A stretch of 64,000 nt of DNA from Vicia villosa (GCF_029867415.1 NC_081184.1:74002364-74066363); one strand, 5' to 3'; counted from the stretch's first letter, positions 54,430-64,000 are shown. The notes: generated by a model not told the origin, from the letters alone. Numbers and translations are program-made.

Positions 54430-57072
54430 TCTATGGGACCAAAAGAAAGTTTTAAAGGATATGCACAAAAATGGAGAGATATGGCTGGAAGGGTTCAACC
54501 ACCCTTATCTGATCGCGAACTAGTTGACATGTTCATGGGCACTTTAACTGGCCCTTTCTATAGCCATTTGCTGGGAAGTTCATCATCAGGTTTCACTGAC
54601 CTGATACTGACCGGAGAACGTGTCGAAAGTGGCATTCAAAATGGAAAAATTCAAATAGGTTCCACCTCTGGTACTACAAAAAGGCCCATCAGCGGGAGAA
54701 ATGAGGTCAATGCAACTCAAATTCAAAAAAGTCGCAAAAGTGAGCAGCATCAATCTGTAGGGGCAGTTCTGATCTCCGCATCTGCACCTCAAAAAGATCA
54801 ACAGCCAAAATATACGCATCGACCAGATGCACCGAGAAGAAATTTCACTAAAATCAACATGCCAATTTCTCAGGCATTGCAGCACTTGCTAAAAGCAGAT
54901 CTGATCACCTTAAGAGGTCCTCCAAGGAATGTCAACACTTCCTCTCCGAATTATCGCCCTGATGCGACATGTGCCTATCACTCAAACTGTCCAGGACATG
55001 ACGCAGATCACTGCTGGGCCCTGAAAAATAAAATACAAGATATGATAGATGCTGGTGAAATTGAGTTCGATCCTCCAGAAACTCCAAATGTCATCACAGC
55101 ACCTATGCCAAAGCATGACAAAACTGTCAACGCTATCCTGGACACTGTTTACATCTATGATGTGAGCGAATTATCAACTCCACTCTGCGAAGTCAAAGGA
55201 AAGCTAATCCGAGCTGGTTACTTTCCAGGGTGTGACCCCGACTGCTTTTATTGCACTTGCCTGCCCAATGGTTGTGAAAATCTGAGGATGGGAATTCAAA
55301 AATGGATGGATCGCCGTATCATTATGTTTGAGAGGCTCCCTTCTATGGACGTACTGTGCGAAGTCTTTGCAAACGGGATAAGAATAGAGGATGCCTCAGT
55401 AATCTCCAGCTTACCATTCAAAATCTCTGCCAAAGCTCCATTCAAAATTTCTGCTACACTCAAAGTGGCATCAGTAGTCATTGCTAGTCCAACTCCATTT
55501 CCATACTCCTCAGACAAAGCTGTCCCATGGGGATATGACGCTAATGTTTACATTCATGGAGTTAAGCAGAGTACCTCGACTGAAGAGACCGCAAAGTTAA
55601 CTACTCCAACTGTGGGTAATATTGTGGGTACCAGCAAAATCACGAGAAGTGGAAGAATCTTTTCACCAGAAATTTCTCCAAATATTGCTGCTGGTCCAGT
55701 CCGAGTCCCAGTTCCTAATCAAAATGTCAACGCTCGAGGCAAAGAGCCACAAGTTGAACAAATTCAAACCCCGGTGGAGATCACTGCTGAGGATCCATCA
55801 AAGCAAGAAATGGAGGAAATATTGAAAATCATCTGCAAGAGTGATTACAATATTGTTGAGCAACTGGGGCACACTGCTTCCAAAATCTCAATGCTATCTC
55901 TGCTAAAATATTCAGAAGCTCATGCCAAAGCTCTGATGAAGTTCCTGAAAGCTGCGCATGTGCCTCAAGAGATCTCAGTCGACCAATTTGAGAATTGTGT
56001 TGCCAATCTAACCGTGAGCAATGGTCTCGGTTTCTCTGATATGGATCTAACCCCTGCTGGAAAAAATCACAACAAAGCCTTACATATCTCCATTGAATGT
56101 AATGGCACCACTCTATCTCATGTGCTAGTAGATAACGGTTCTTCTCTGAACGTGTTACCGAAAACAGTACTAGAAAAGCTTGACTTCGAAGGAATTGTGT
56201 TACAGCCAAGTGATGTTGTGGTAAGAGCCTTTGACGGGTCAACCAGAACGGTATACGGAAAAGTGAATCTCCCAATCAGAGTGGGTTCTCAAATCTTTGA
56301 TTCTATCTTTTACGTAATGGAAATTCACCCAGCCTACTCCTGTTTACTCGGACGCCCTTGGATACATGGGGCAAACGCTGTAACTTCTACCCTGCATCAG
56401 AAGTTAAAATATCCAGTAAAAGGAAAGATTGTCACAGTCTATGGCGAAGAGGAATATGTGGTTAGTCACCTAAGCAATTCCAAATATGTCGAGTTGGAGG
56501 ACGAATTCATCGAAACTCCATGCCAATCATTTGAGGTGGTCTCTCCAGATGTCTCTACCACCAAGCATATTCCTGCTACTCCAACTACAACTATGGCTTC
56601 TCTCAAAGATGCCAAAGCCATGATTGAACAGGGTGATTGCACAGTATGGGGACAGCTTCCCGATATACCCTACAAGTCTGACAAACTAGGTCTGGGCTAT
56701 GATAGCGAAAATCAAAAGAATGATCGAAGTCCTCGTTCTGAAGGATTAATGTCACACTTCGTCAGCCAAGAAGTAAACGCTATTGAAGATGAAGGAGTGT
56801 TCATGAACCATATCATCCAGCCATATCCAGATGAAATCCCACCCATTACCATGGGAATGTGGAATGCTGTTCAAGAACCAAACGGTGGGTATAATTATCA
56901 GTATGCCGAACCTCAGAATTCTTATATTGCTATGGACGACCTTACCCCGACTGGATGGGGTGATCAAATTGAAAATGACGAAAGTTTCACAAGTCCTGTC
57001 ACTGAGCAATATCAAAATCCACCCAAAGAAGTATGGGACACGCTAGGAGAACCCAGCGGCGAATATGACTAA
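54430..57072 (+). CDS. gag-pro: Ogre A gag (C-terminal part) and protease
   Basis: This continues the gag frame cut at 41658. The capsid C-terminal part (GPKESFKGYAQKWRDMA, LFMGTL-like VDMFMGTLTGPFYSHLLG) comes first. A zinc-knuckle-like CAYHSNCPGHDADHCW follows near 54970-55017, then LKNKIQDMIDAGE. A second Cys-rich stretch (CDPDCFYCTCLPNGC) lies near 55233. The retropepsin motif is LVDNGSSLNVLP near 56125; D-N-G replaces the usual D-S/T-G, as is common in Tat elements. The second protease landmark, LLGRPWIHGANAV, lies near 56344. The last ~180 residues form a variable linker. It ends with TAA at 57070-57072, overlapping the next ATG (TAATG). Frames upstream of 54430 belong to the Ogre B LTR. 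Confidence 0.9.
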   Translation, partial: SMGPKESFKGYAQKWRDMAGRVQPPLSDRELVDMFMGTLTGPFYSHLLGSSSSGFTDLILTGERVESGIQNGKIQIGSTSGTTKRPISGRNEVNATQIQKSRKSEQHQSVGAVLISASAPQKDQQPKYTHRPDAPRRNFTKINMPISQALQHLLKADLITLRGPPRNVNTSSPNYRPDATCAYHSNCPGHDADHCWALKNKIQDMIDAGEIEFDPPETPNVITAPMPKHDKTVNAILDTVYIYDVSELSTPLCEVKGKLIRAGYFPGCDPDCFYCTCLPNGCENLRMGIQKWMDRRIIMFERLPSMDVLCEVFANGIRIEDASVISSLPFKISAKAPFKISATLKVASVVIASPTPFPYSSDKAVPWGYDANVYIHGVKQSTSTEETAKLTTPTVGNIVGTSKITRSGRIFSPEISPNIAAGPVRVPVPNQNVNARGKEPQVEQIQTPVEITAEDPSKQEMEEILKIICKSDYNIVEQLGHTASKISMLSLLKYSEAHAKALMKFLKAAHVPQEISVDQFENCVANLTVSNGLGFSDMDLTPAGKNHNKALHISIECNGTTLSHVLVDNGSSLNVLPKTVLEKLDFEGIVLQPSDVVVRAFDGSTRTVYGKVNLPIRVGSQIFDSIFYVMEIHPAYSCLLGRPWIHGANAVTSTLHQKLKYPVKGKIVTVYGEEEYVVSHLSNSKYVELEDEFIETPCQSFEVVSPDVSTTKHIPATPTTTMASLKDAKAMIEQGDCTVWGQLPDIPYKSDKLGLGYDSENQKNDRSPRSEGLMSHFVSQEVNAIEDEGVFMNHIIQPYPDEIPPITMGMWNAVQEPNGGYNYQYAEPQNSYIAMDDLTPTGWGDQIENDESFTSPVTEQYQNPPKEVWDTLGEPSGEYD

Positions 57073-57505
57073 TGGTGAAATATTCCGCTCCTCCGAGCTC
57101 ACAAATTGCCATGGAGGACATTATCCCAACTGGATGGGATGAACATTACGACGACAATTTCGCTTTTCAAGAAGCCAGAGAAATACCAAACAACGATGGT
57201 TGCTTTCTGTCAGCATACACTCCTTATCAGGATGCACAAGTCTCTATTCAAAACATCATCCCGACTTCATGGGACGGCCTTATCGAGCATCTCGCTCAGC
57301 CAACAGAGATATCTCAGCCTGGGCTCTCGTATCCAGCAGAGTATATCCCTTATCCCGAAGGAACACCTGCTCATTTTCCCACTAATGAAATCAATGTTGT
57401 GGAAGATGAAAAAGACAACTGCAACTGGAACAGCTGGGTACCCCCTGCTCACAACAGTGGATTGAACAACTGGAAAGCTGAGGATGTGATCTCCTTTGAC
57501 CAGGA
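57072..57505 (+). CDS. linker ORF joining gag-pro to RT (first exon of pol)
   Basis: The ATG overlaps the gag-pro stop (TAATG), a -1 change of frame. The peptide carries MEDIIPTGWDE and QNIIPTSWDG, repeating MDDLTPTGWGD at the end of the gag-pro frame. The two ORFs are therefore one original linker region split by a frame change. This frame runs to TAA at 57507-57509, but a consensus splice donor (GA|GTAAAT) at 57505/57506 lies just before it. No enzymatic motif. Confidence 0.7.
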
Positions 57506-57763
57506 GTAAATGCCATTTCCTGTTTTCTTTGTGTATAATGTGCAAAGATAAAAGTGGTTCCTGAACAATCGAACCATGAGCTTGAAAGCCGTGTGCCTTA
57601 GCACACCGGTCCTTCTATAAGGGCTTATCATATCATGATCATGTGCATTCAATAAAATCATGGGACGCTTGCATATTTAAATTTTGTGATCCTTTTTCCT
57701 TCTTTCTTCGCTTTCTAATAGCTATGTTTTTTCTTCACACATACTCACATAATTAACTTGCAG
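57506..57763 (+). other. predicted Ogre intron between linker and RT
   Basis: A 258-bp interval with donor GTAAAT and acceptor AACTTGCAG; T-rich tract (TTTTTTCTTC, 57727-57735) and ATAATTAAC near the acceptor. Joining 57505 to 57764 keeps the reading frame exactly (split codon GA|A) and enters the RT ORF 35 codons before its first Met. Ogre elements in pea are known to contain a partly spliced intron between pro and rt. Confidence 0.75.
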
Positions 57764-59897
57764 ATTCACATACACTCTGGATCCAGTCAACAACGATTCT
57801 GCTATTGCCCGTCATGACTTTGAAAATCCGATCTACCAAACTGAGGACGAAAGTGAGGAAGATTGTGAAGTGCCAAGAGAACTTGCAAGGCTGCTAGAAC
57901 AAGAAAACAAGGCCATACAGCCTCATGAGGAGCCAATTGAGGTCATCAACTTGGGCAGCAACGAAGAAAAGAAAGAAGTCAAAATAGGGGCTGATTTAGA
58001 ACACAGCGTCAAGCAAAGACTGATTCAAATGCTGCGAGACTACGTCGAGATATTCGCCTGGTCCTATGAGGATATGCCAGGCCTTGACACGGACATCGTA
58101 GTTCATCGCCTACCAATCAAAGAAGGTAGCATTCCGGTCAAACAGAAACTACGAAGGAGTAGGCCTGATATGTCAAAAAAGATCAAAGACGAGGTTGAAA
58201 AACAGTTCAATGCCGGATTCCTAAAAGTTGTAAGTTATCCTCCTTGGATAGCTAACATCGTCCCTGTACCCAAAAAAGACGGGAAAGTCAGGATGTGCGT
58301 GGACTACAGAGATCTGAACCGGGCAAGCCCCAAAGATGATTTCCCTTTACCACACATCGATGTACTGGTTGACAATACCGCACAATGCAAGGTATTCTCC
58401 TATATGGACGGATTCTCAGGGTACAATCAAATCAAGATGGCACCCGAAGACATGGAAAAAACAACCTTCACAACACCCTGGGGAACCTTTTGTTACAAAG
58501 TAATGCCCTTTGGTTTGAAAAACGCCGGAGCCACCTACCAACGTGCAATGGTAGCGCTATTTCATGATATGATTCATCAAGAAATAGAGGTGTATGTCGA
58601 TGACATGATTGCAAAATCCAACACCGAGGAAGAACATTTGGGTCATTTACACAAGTTGTTTGACAGACTCAAGAAATACAAGTTGCGACTGAACCCAAAT
58701 AAGTGTACCTTTGGAGTAAGAACCGGCAAACTCTTAGGTTTCATTGTCAGCAGCAAAGGTATTGAGGTTGATCCCGCCAAGGTTAAAGCCATTCAAGAAA
58801 TGCCTATACCTCGTACTGAGAAACAAGTCAGAGGATTCTTGGGACGTCTAAATTACATCGCCCGATTCATTGCCCACATGACTACTACTTGTGTGCCGAT
58901 CTTCAAACTGTTGAAGAAAGATCAAGTGGAAAGGTGGAATGACAAATGCCAGTTAGCCTTTGACAAAATCAAAGAATATCTCCAAAAACCTCCAATCTTG
59001 TTGCCACCTGTGGAAGGCAGACCTCTGATAATGTACCTAACTGTGTTAGAAGACTCAATGGGGTGTGTGCTAGGACAACATGACGAATCCGGCCGAAAGG
59101 AACACGCAATCTACTATCTTAGCAAAAAGTTTACCGATTGTGAAACAAGATACTCACTACTCGAAAAAACTTGTTGTGCCTTAGCTTGGGCAGCTCGCCG
59201 ACTAAGACAGTACATGCTAAATCACACCACTTTCCTAATCTCCAAGATGGATCCCATCAAATACGTGTTCGAAAAACCTGCTCTCTCTGGAAGAATAGCG
59301 AGATGGCAAATGATCTTAACAGAATATGACATTCAATACACTTCACAAAAAGCAATCAAAGGAAGTGTGGTGGCTGATCATCTGGCTCATCAAGCAGTAG
59401 ATGATTATCAAGCATTGAACTTTGACTTCCCGGACGAAGACATTATGCTAGTCAATGACTACAAACAATCAGGACCAGAAGAAGGACCCGAGCCAGGATC
59501 CCGGTGGACTATGGTTTTTGACGGAGCTTCTAATGCACTTGGCAATGGCATCGGAGCTGTGATCATTTCCCCCACAGGAGGTCATACACCATTCACTGCC
59601 AGGTTATGCTTCAATTGCACTAACAATATAGCCGAATACGAAGCATGTATTCTGGGTCTCAAAGCTGCAATCGATCTAAGAATCAAATTCCTGGAAGTCT
59701 ACGGAGACTCGGCCTTGGTAATCTACCAAGTCAAAGGGGAATGGGACACGAAGCACCCGAATCTAATTCCTTACAAAGAATATGTGCTGAGTTTGATTCC
59801 TTACTTCAAGGAAATCACTTTCGAACACATCCCACGCGAGGAAAATCAACTAGCTGATGCTTTAGCTACCATGTCATCCATGTTCAAAGTCAGGTAG
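57764..59897 (+). CDS. rt-rnh: Ogre A reverse transcriptase and two RNase H domains
   Basis: The start is given at the predicted acceptor; the first Met is at 57870 (MPRELARLLE). RT spans about 58130-58760: PVPKKDGKVRMCVDYRDLN, MDGFSGYNQI, TTPWGTFCYKVMPFGLKNAG and the intact catalytic YVDD at 58592-58603. The connection/first RNase H follows (LTVLEDSMGCVLGQH, ETRYSLLEKTCCALAWA, about 58930-59400). A second, RNase H-like domain (59505-59880) has Asp in FDGAS, Glu in AEYEA, Asp in YGDSALV and Asp in QLADALA, so all four acidic residues are present. Dual RNase H is typical of Tat/Ogre. The frame closes with TAG at 59895-59897, then continues open into integrase. Confidence 0.92.
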
Positions 59898-61235
59898 GAC
59901 AACGAGGCGCCTATGATCACCATCTACAGGCAAGATGAACCATCCTATTGCAATGAGATCAATACCGAAGGAACCGAGGAAAAACCATGGTTCCATGAGG
60001 TAAAAAGATATCTCGAAGCTCAGGAGTACCCTGAAGGGGCATCCATTAACGACAGAAAGTTTCTAAGGAGATTTGCTGCCAAATTCTTTCTAAGCAATGG
60101 AACCCTATACAAACGCAACCATGACTCGACTTTACTTCGCTGTGTAAACAAGAAGGAAGCAGAACAAATCATGGAAGAAATACACAATGGTACCTTCGGT
60201 ACTCATTCCAGTGGACATACAATGGCTAAAAAGATCCTTAGAGCAGGTTATTACTGGTCTACCATGGAAACAGACTGCCATCATCACTCCCGAACATGTC
60301 ACAAATGCCAGATATATGCTGACAAAGTACATGTACCTCCAATTCCATTAAGCGTCCTGACGGCTCCTTGGCCTTTTGCAATGTGGGGTATTGATATGAT
60401 TGGAGAAATCAAACCTACTGCCTCCAACGGACATCGCTTTATCCTGGTCGCTATTGACTACTTCACAAAGTGGGTAGAAGCAGCTTCATTTGCTTCTGTC
60501 ACCAAAAATGTGGTAGCCCGGTTCATCAAATGCAATCTCATTTGTCGGTATGGCATCCCTGAACGGATTATCACGGACAATGGCACAAATCTAAACAACA
60601 GAATGATTACTGAACTTTGCACACAGTTCAAGATCAAACATCATAATTCTTCTCCATATCGACCAAAGATGAACGGCGCGGTGGAAGCTGCCAACAAGAA
60701 CATCAAGAAAATCATACAGAAAATGACAGTAACCTACAAAGACTGGCATGAGATGTTACCTTTTGCTCTTCATGGTTATCGCACATCTGCGCGTACCTCA
60801 ACAGGGGCAACTCCATTTTCCTTAGTCTATGGTATGGAGGCAGTTCTTCCAATTGAAATTCAGATTCCTTCCCTAAGGATCATGAAAGAAGCCAATCTAG
60901 ACGAAGACGATTGGATTCAAACACGGTTGGACCAGATAAACTTGATTGATGAGAAAAGGCTCGCAGCCATTTGTCATGGTCAGCTATACCAAAAGCGTAT
61001 GATCAAAGCCTTCAACAAAAAAGTCAAAAGTCAAGCATACCAAACTGGTGGCTTGGTTGTCAAACGCATCATCTTATCACAAGGTGATCCCAGAGGCAAA
61101 TGGACTCCCACCTACGAGGGACCATTCATAATCAAGAAAATATTCTCCGGCGGTGCCATGTTGCTTACCACCATGGATGGCGAGGATTTCCCACACCCTG
61201 TGAATGCTGACATAGTCAAAAAATACTTCTCTTAA
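59898..61235 (+). CDS. int: Ogre A integrase
   Basis: It lies in the same frame as RT, separated by one TAG; the first Met is at 59913. The N-terminal HHCC zinc domain lies at about 60187-60310 (HNGTFGTHSSGH...CHKCQ). Catalytic core: Asp in WGIDMIG (near 60392), Asp in IITDNGTN (near 60576) and Glu in NGAVEAANK (60684). The C-terminal domain has GPFIIKKIFSGG and ends HPVNADIVKKYFS. Length and motifs are complete. Unless the TAG is read through, integrase would not be made as part of pol. Confidence 0.92.
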   Translation, partial: DNEAPMITIYRQDEPSYCNEINTEGTEEKPWFHEVKRYLEAQEYPEGASINDRKFLRRFAAKFFLSNGTLYKRNHDSTLLRCVNKKEAEQIMEEIHNGTFGTHSSGHTMAKKILRAGYYWSTMETDCHHHSRTCHKCQIYADKVHVPPIPLSVLTAPWPFAMWGIDMIGEIKPTASNGHRFILVAIDYFTKWVEAASFASVTKNVVARFIKCNLICRYGIPERIITDNGTNLNNRMITELCTQFKIKHHNSSPYRPKMNGAVEAANKNIKKIIQKMTVTYKDWHEMLPFALHGYRTSARTSTGATPFSLVYGMEAVLPIEIQIPSLRIMKEANLDEDDWIQTRLDQINLIDEKRLAAICHGQLYQKRMIKAFNKKVKSQAYQTGGLVVKRIILSQGDPRGKWTPTYEGPFIIKKIFSGGAMLLTTMDGEDFPHPVNADIVKKYFS

Positions 61236-61257
61236 AAAAGAAAAAAAAAACAGCTCG

Positions 61258-61397
61258 CTAAGTTGAAAACCTGAAAGGGCAACTTAGGCAAAAATGAGCG
61301 TCTCGGTGGATTGAAAACCCGAAAGGGCGGTCCAGGCAAAAATTAGAGACTAAACAAATACTATCCCGGTAGGCTGAAAACCTGAAAGGGCGGCCTA
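61258..61397 (+). other. three tandem hairpins directly after integrase
   Basis: Three units share an inner text AAAACC(T/C)GAAAGGG and end in AGGCAAAA(A/G)(T)TAG/GAG. Their outer arms differ but pair: CTAAGTTG (61258-61265) with CAACTTAG (61280-61287); TGGATTG (61307-61313) with CGGTCCA (61328-61334, two G-T pairs); TAGGCTG (61370-61376) with CGGCCTA (61391-61397, one G-T pair). The inner CCC-GAAA-GGG in unit 2 forms a GNRA-type tetraloop. Counterparts exist in Ogre D and B. Confidence 0.8.
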
Positions 61398-62537
61398 GGC
61401 AAAAGTTAGGGAATGAAGCATACAACTGTGTTCCGTTCAGCTGCCTACTCACCATCAAGATTCAACACCTCAAAGACACCGATCAGTCTAATCACTTTCT
61501 TCCAACAAGTGAGGGATGAGATGCTCGAAGACAGATTGGCAATAGCAGAGTTGAAACTTGACTGGATCATTTTCACATAGCTATTTATCTTCATAAATAT
61601 TTTTCAAAACTTTCTGACAGTTTCCTACTTCTAGGATTGTTGTCTCCCTGTGCTAACCCTCCTATCATGGCTCTTTTCAATGCAGCTTTTTCAAAAATCA
61701 CTATTTTCACTTTTTCTGTTTTAAATGCGTAAGCGTCCCAATGATAAATTTGAATGAACATATGCATTCGAATATGATTGATGTTTACCAGGAAAAACAG
61801 GAATGGCATTCAGGAAATGTCCCGATCATCTGGACATCATCCCATCAGAAGAAAATTCCCAAGGGAAACACATTTCTCAGCAAATTCCTCAAAAAGATTT
61901 TCTCTTCAAAAGAAGTCTTATTCCCCAGCAGGGTGGTTCCAGATTACTATCTTCAGAAGATGTGATCCCCGCACCCGGACTTGGTCAGATAGTGCATCGG
62001 AGGATTATGCATCTTCCTCATTCCCATTTGAAAGGGCATCCGAACTTCCAGTTACCTTTGATTCCCCAAGCAGTAGTCAAAGATTCTTCAACAGGATACC
62101 CGGGTTCTCAAAGAATTTCCCCAGCCGAGGATACTCAAACAAGACAAAAGATCATCAACGATCACAATACATTCATGACTAGCTGGCTAGTGGGAATTTA
62201 TTTTTCCAACTAGAAGCTTGACACATTCACATTCATACATTCACATTCACATTCACATTCATATTCACACATTCACATACATTCATACATCATATATTCA
62301 TGCATTCATGCATCATGCATACGCATATTCATACACAACATAACATGCATATTTCTCCGGGAATATCTCACATTTACATACATCATAAACATTGCATATC
62401 ACTAACTTGATTTTGCAGGTAGACGGATATCTTCAACAGAGATGTTCTCAATCACATGCCGTGTTCACCTGAACTCCATGAACAATTCTCTCAGATATAA
62501 TCAAGCCGAAGATTCATTCTGATCACTTACCAACTCA
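61398..62537 (+). other. Ogre A 3' UTR, first part
   Basis: No supported gene. Three overlapping plus-strand frames at 61741-62213 (74-136 codons) have no recognisable motif and look like chance ORFs. ACATTCACATTC-type microsatellite sequence fills 62221-62345. A similar simple sequence precedes gag at 40795-40915. Confidence 0.6.
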
Positions 62538-63050
62538 AAAACAGACATCACAGATCAAAGCGATACCTCAGACGGTTCCAGAACGATCTAGCATCACAGA
62601 TCAAAGCGATACCTCAGACGGTTCCAGAACGATCTAGCATCACAGATCAAAGCGATACCTCAGACGGTTCCAGAACGATCTAACATTGCAGATCTAAAGC
62701 GATACCTCAGACGGTTCCAGAACGATCTAACGTTACAGATCAAAGCGATACCTCAGACGGTTCCAAAACGATCTAACGTTGCAGATCTAAAGCGATACCT
62801 CAGACGGTTCCAGAACGATCTAACGTTGCAGATCTAAAGCGATACCTCAGACGGTTCCAGAACGATCTAACGTTGCAGATCCAAAGCGATACCTCAGACG
62901 GTTCCAGAACGATCTAACATTGCAGATCTAAAGCGATACCTCAGACGGTTCCACAATGATCAACTTTCAAAATCTAAAGCGGAAAAACTTTGGACAAGTT
63001 CCGTAACGATTATCTTCCAAGACTTAAAGCGGTAACCTTGGACGGTTCCG
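62538..63050 (+). repeat. ~11 x 46-47-bp tandem repeat in the Ogre A 3' UTR
   Basis: The unit CAGATC(T)AAAGCGATACCTCAGACGGTTCCAGAACGATCTA(A/G)C is repeated about nine times almost exactly (starts of AGCGATACC near 62559, 62605, 62651, 62698 and so on). Two decayed copies follow (62980, 63026). Each unit has AGATC near its start and GATCT near its end, plus GTTC/GAAC in the centre. Confidence 0.88.
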
Positions 63051-63317
63051 AAACACACAAAGACTTTCGAATCCTTCATCAAGATATAATCAATGGATTC
63101 ATTCTGATGAACAAACCCTCAACCCATTTACCAGGTGGCATCTGAAAGCCCATCTCAGGTAATGTTTCAATCTGCCAACAACATTTCGCAGACGACATTC
63201 AAATGCAACTTCCAACACCTCTTCTGATCAAGGTAAGTGCAAATTTTCAGGGCATCTAAATATTCAATCATCTTCTACCTTCAGATTTCAGACAATCTCT
63301 TCAGGTTTAAGAAGATT
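63051..63317 (+). other. Ogre A 3' UTR, end
   Basis: Non-coding. It ends CTCTTCAGGTTTAAGAAGATTG, shared with Ogre C (17549-17568) and, inverted, Ogre B. Confidence 0.6.
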
Positions 63318-63330
63318 GAATAGGGGCAAC
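63318..63330 (+). other. Ogre A polypurine tract
   Basis: GAATAGGGGCAAC immediately precedes the 3' LTR start TGTTATACCCC at 63331. Confidence 0.85.
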
Positions 63331-64000
63331 TGTTATACCCCAAAATTTGCCCACATATTTTTCAAGAAAACTCCAATCTGAAAATTAAGAGTTTCATATA
63401 ATCATGGATTTTTATTTCAACAAATATCCTGACATATGAAATACTTAGTTTTTAGAATTCTTCTTACAGTAATTTGGCTTGCAGTTGAATTTATTCTTAC
63501 GCAAACGCCAGATACTGTTTATTACTTCACACATGCTATTTATTTATTTACAGATAAATAGTACTGACACAACTGGTACAGAGTTAAGTCTTTTGCAGGC
63601 GCAGAATCAGGAAACTCAGACTGTACTGGTAACAGTAAATATTAGTTATTTATTATGTCTGTGTTTTTTTAACAAGTCATGTAAATAAACTTTCATTTTT
63701 CACATAAAACAAAAAAACAAAAACAAAAACAACAAAAAAGGAAATTAACTTTGACTATTGATTTTTCACCTCTAACTGCTGTTTCAATACCGGGACAGTC
63801 AGTTGACAGCCAAACTGCTGGCAGTACAATTCTCAGTGTTTTGTACCATCAATCAAATCAATCTTTCACAAATTCAAATTCCAAGATTTTTGTTCAAGAA
63901 GTCTTCTGAATATCACATGATTAGCAGAGACTCAACACTGCACAAAAATCAGGTACGCTTAACTGTCTCCTACACAAACAGTCCCTAATCAGGGTTTTTC
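63331..64000 (+). repeat. Ogre A 3' LTR, first 670 bp
   Basis: It corresponds to 34530-35199 with a constant offset of 28801 and no difference found by eye. About 3.4 kb of the LTR and the right target-site copy (expected GACTG) lie outside the window. Confidence 0.95.

Larger units (their letters stand above)
34530..64000 (+). mobile_element. Ogre A: near-complete autonomous Ogre (Tat) retrotransposon, 3' LTR incomplete
   Basis: Order: 5' LTR 34530-38629, primer site, leader, ORF1, gag-protease (split by Ogre B), linker ORF, predicted intron, RT-RNase H, second RNase H, integrase, hairpin region, 3' UTR with tandem repeats, polypurine tract, 3' LTR from 63331. Without B (12,766 bp plus one TSD copy) and with a full 4.1-kb 3' LTR it would be about 20 kb, normal for Ogre. 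The visible 670 bp of the 3' LTR shows no difference from the 5' LTR, so the insertion is recent. Lesions are the B insertion and one TAG between RNase H and integrase. Confidence 0.95.

Noticed and set aside
61741..62213. Three overlapping plus-strand ORFs of 74-136 codons after the Ogre A integrase
   Set aside because: No motif, different frames over the same bases, and located in the 3' UTR; most likely chance.

Overview
This is plant nuclear DNA made almost entirely of nested transposons; I see no convincing single-copy host gene. Very large Ty3/gypsy elements of the Ogre (Tat) type, an Athila/Cyclops-like element, a SIRE/Maximus-type copia element, a Cassandra TRIM and a degraded CACTA transposase together suggest a large-genome legume of the tribe Fabeae (pea, vetch, lentil, grass-pea group). 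The tribe is an inference from element content.

Left half (1-23.2 kb). The left end is the 5' part of a minus-strand SIRE/Maximus copia element (1-2326: LTR, primer site, broken gag). It sits inside the pol gene of a plus-strand Athila-type element (2327-22751). That element shows a broken RT/RNase H, an open integrase, an env-position ORF with one stop, and its 3' LTR (21477-22751). A Cassandra TRIM (7568-20404, TSD CAAGC) with 5S-rRNA-like LTRs is inserted behind the env-position ORF. Its own 3' LTR is split by a 12,013-bp non-coding Ogre-like element, 'C' (8094-20106, TSD GTCGC). To the right lie an Ogre-LTR remnant (22752-23222), a minus-strand CACTA TNP2-type transposase pseudogene (23223-26232) and 1.6 kb without recognisable genes.

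Right half (27.9-64 kb). Ogre 'D' (minus strand, 27858-34529) shows its 3' LTR, 3' UTR and the last codons of integrase. Ogre 'A' (plus strand, from 34530, running off the right edge) is inserted in those last integrase codons. A keeps its LTR, tRNA-Arg-type primer site, ORF1, gag-pro, a predicted 258-bp intron, RT with YVDD, two RNase H domains, integrase, a repeat-rich 3' UTR and the start of its 3' LTR. The gag of A is split by Ogre 'B' (minus strand, 41659-54424, TSD GCATG). B is an internally deleted, non-autonomous element whose two 3884-bp LTRs look identical, so it is the youngest insertion here.

How the parts work together: A encodes a nearly complete enzyme set, while B and C have LTRs, primer sites and polypurine tracts but no enzymes, so they must have been mobilised in trans. 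The strongest unexplained signal is RNA-like structure in non-coding parts of the Ogre elements. Tandem short inverted repeats keep their pairing while their stem bases change. Examples are three hairpins just after integrase in A (with counterparts in D and B), a hexaloop hairpin array in D, and 150-160-bp units with four inverted repeats each in C. A tRNA T-arm/B-box-like motif also recurs in LTRs of three Ogre families.
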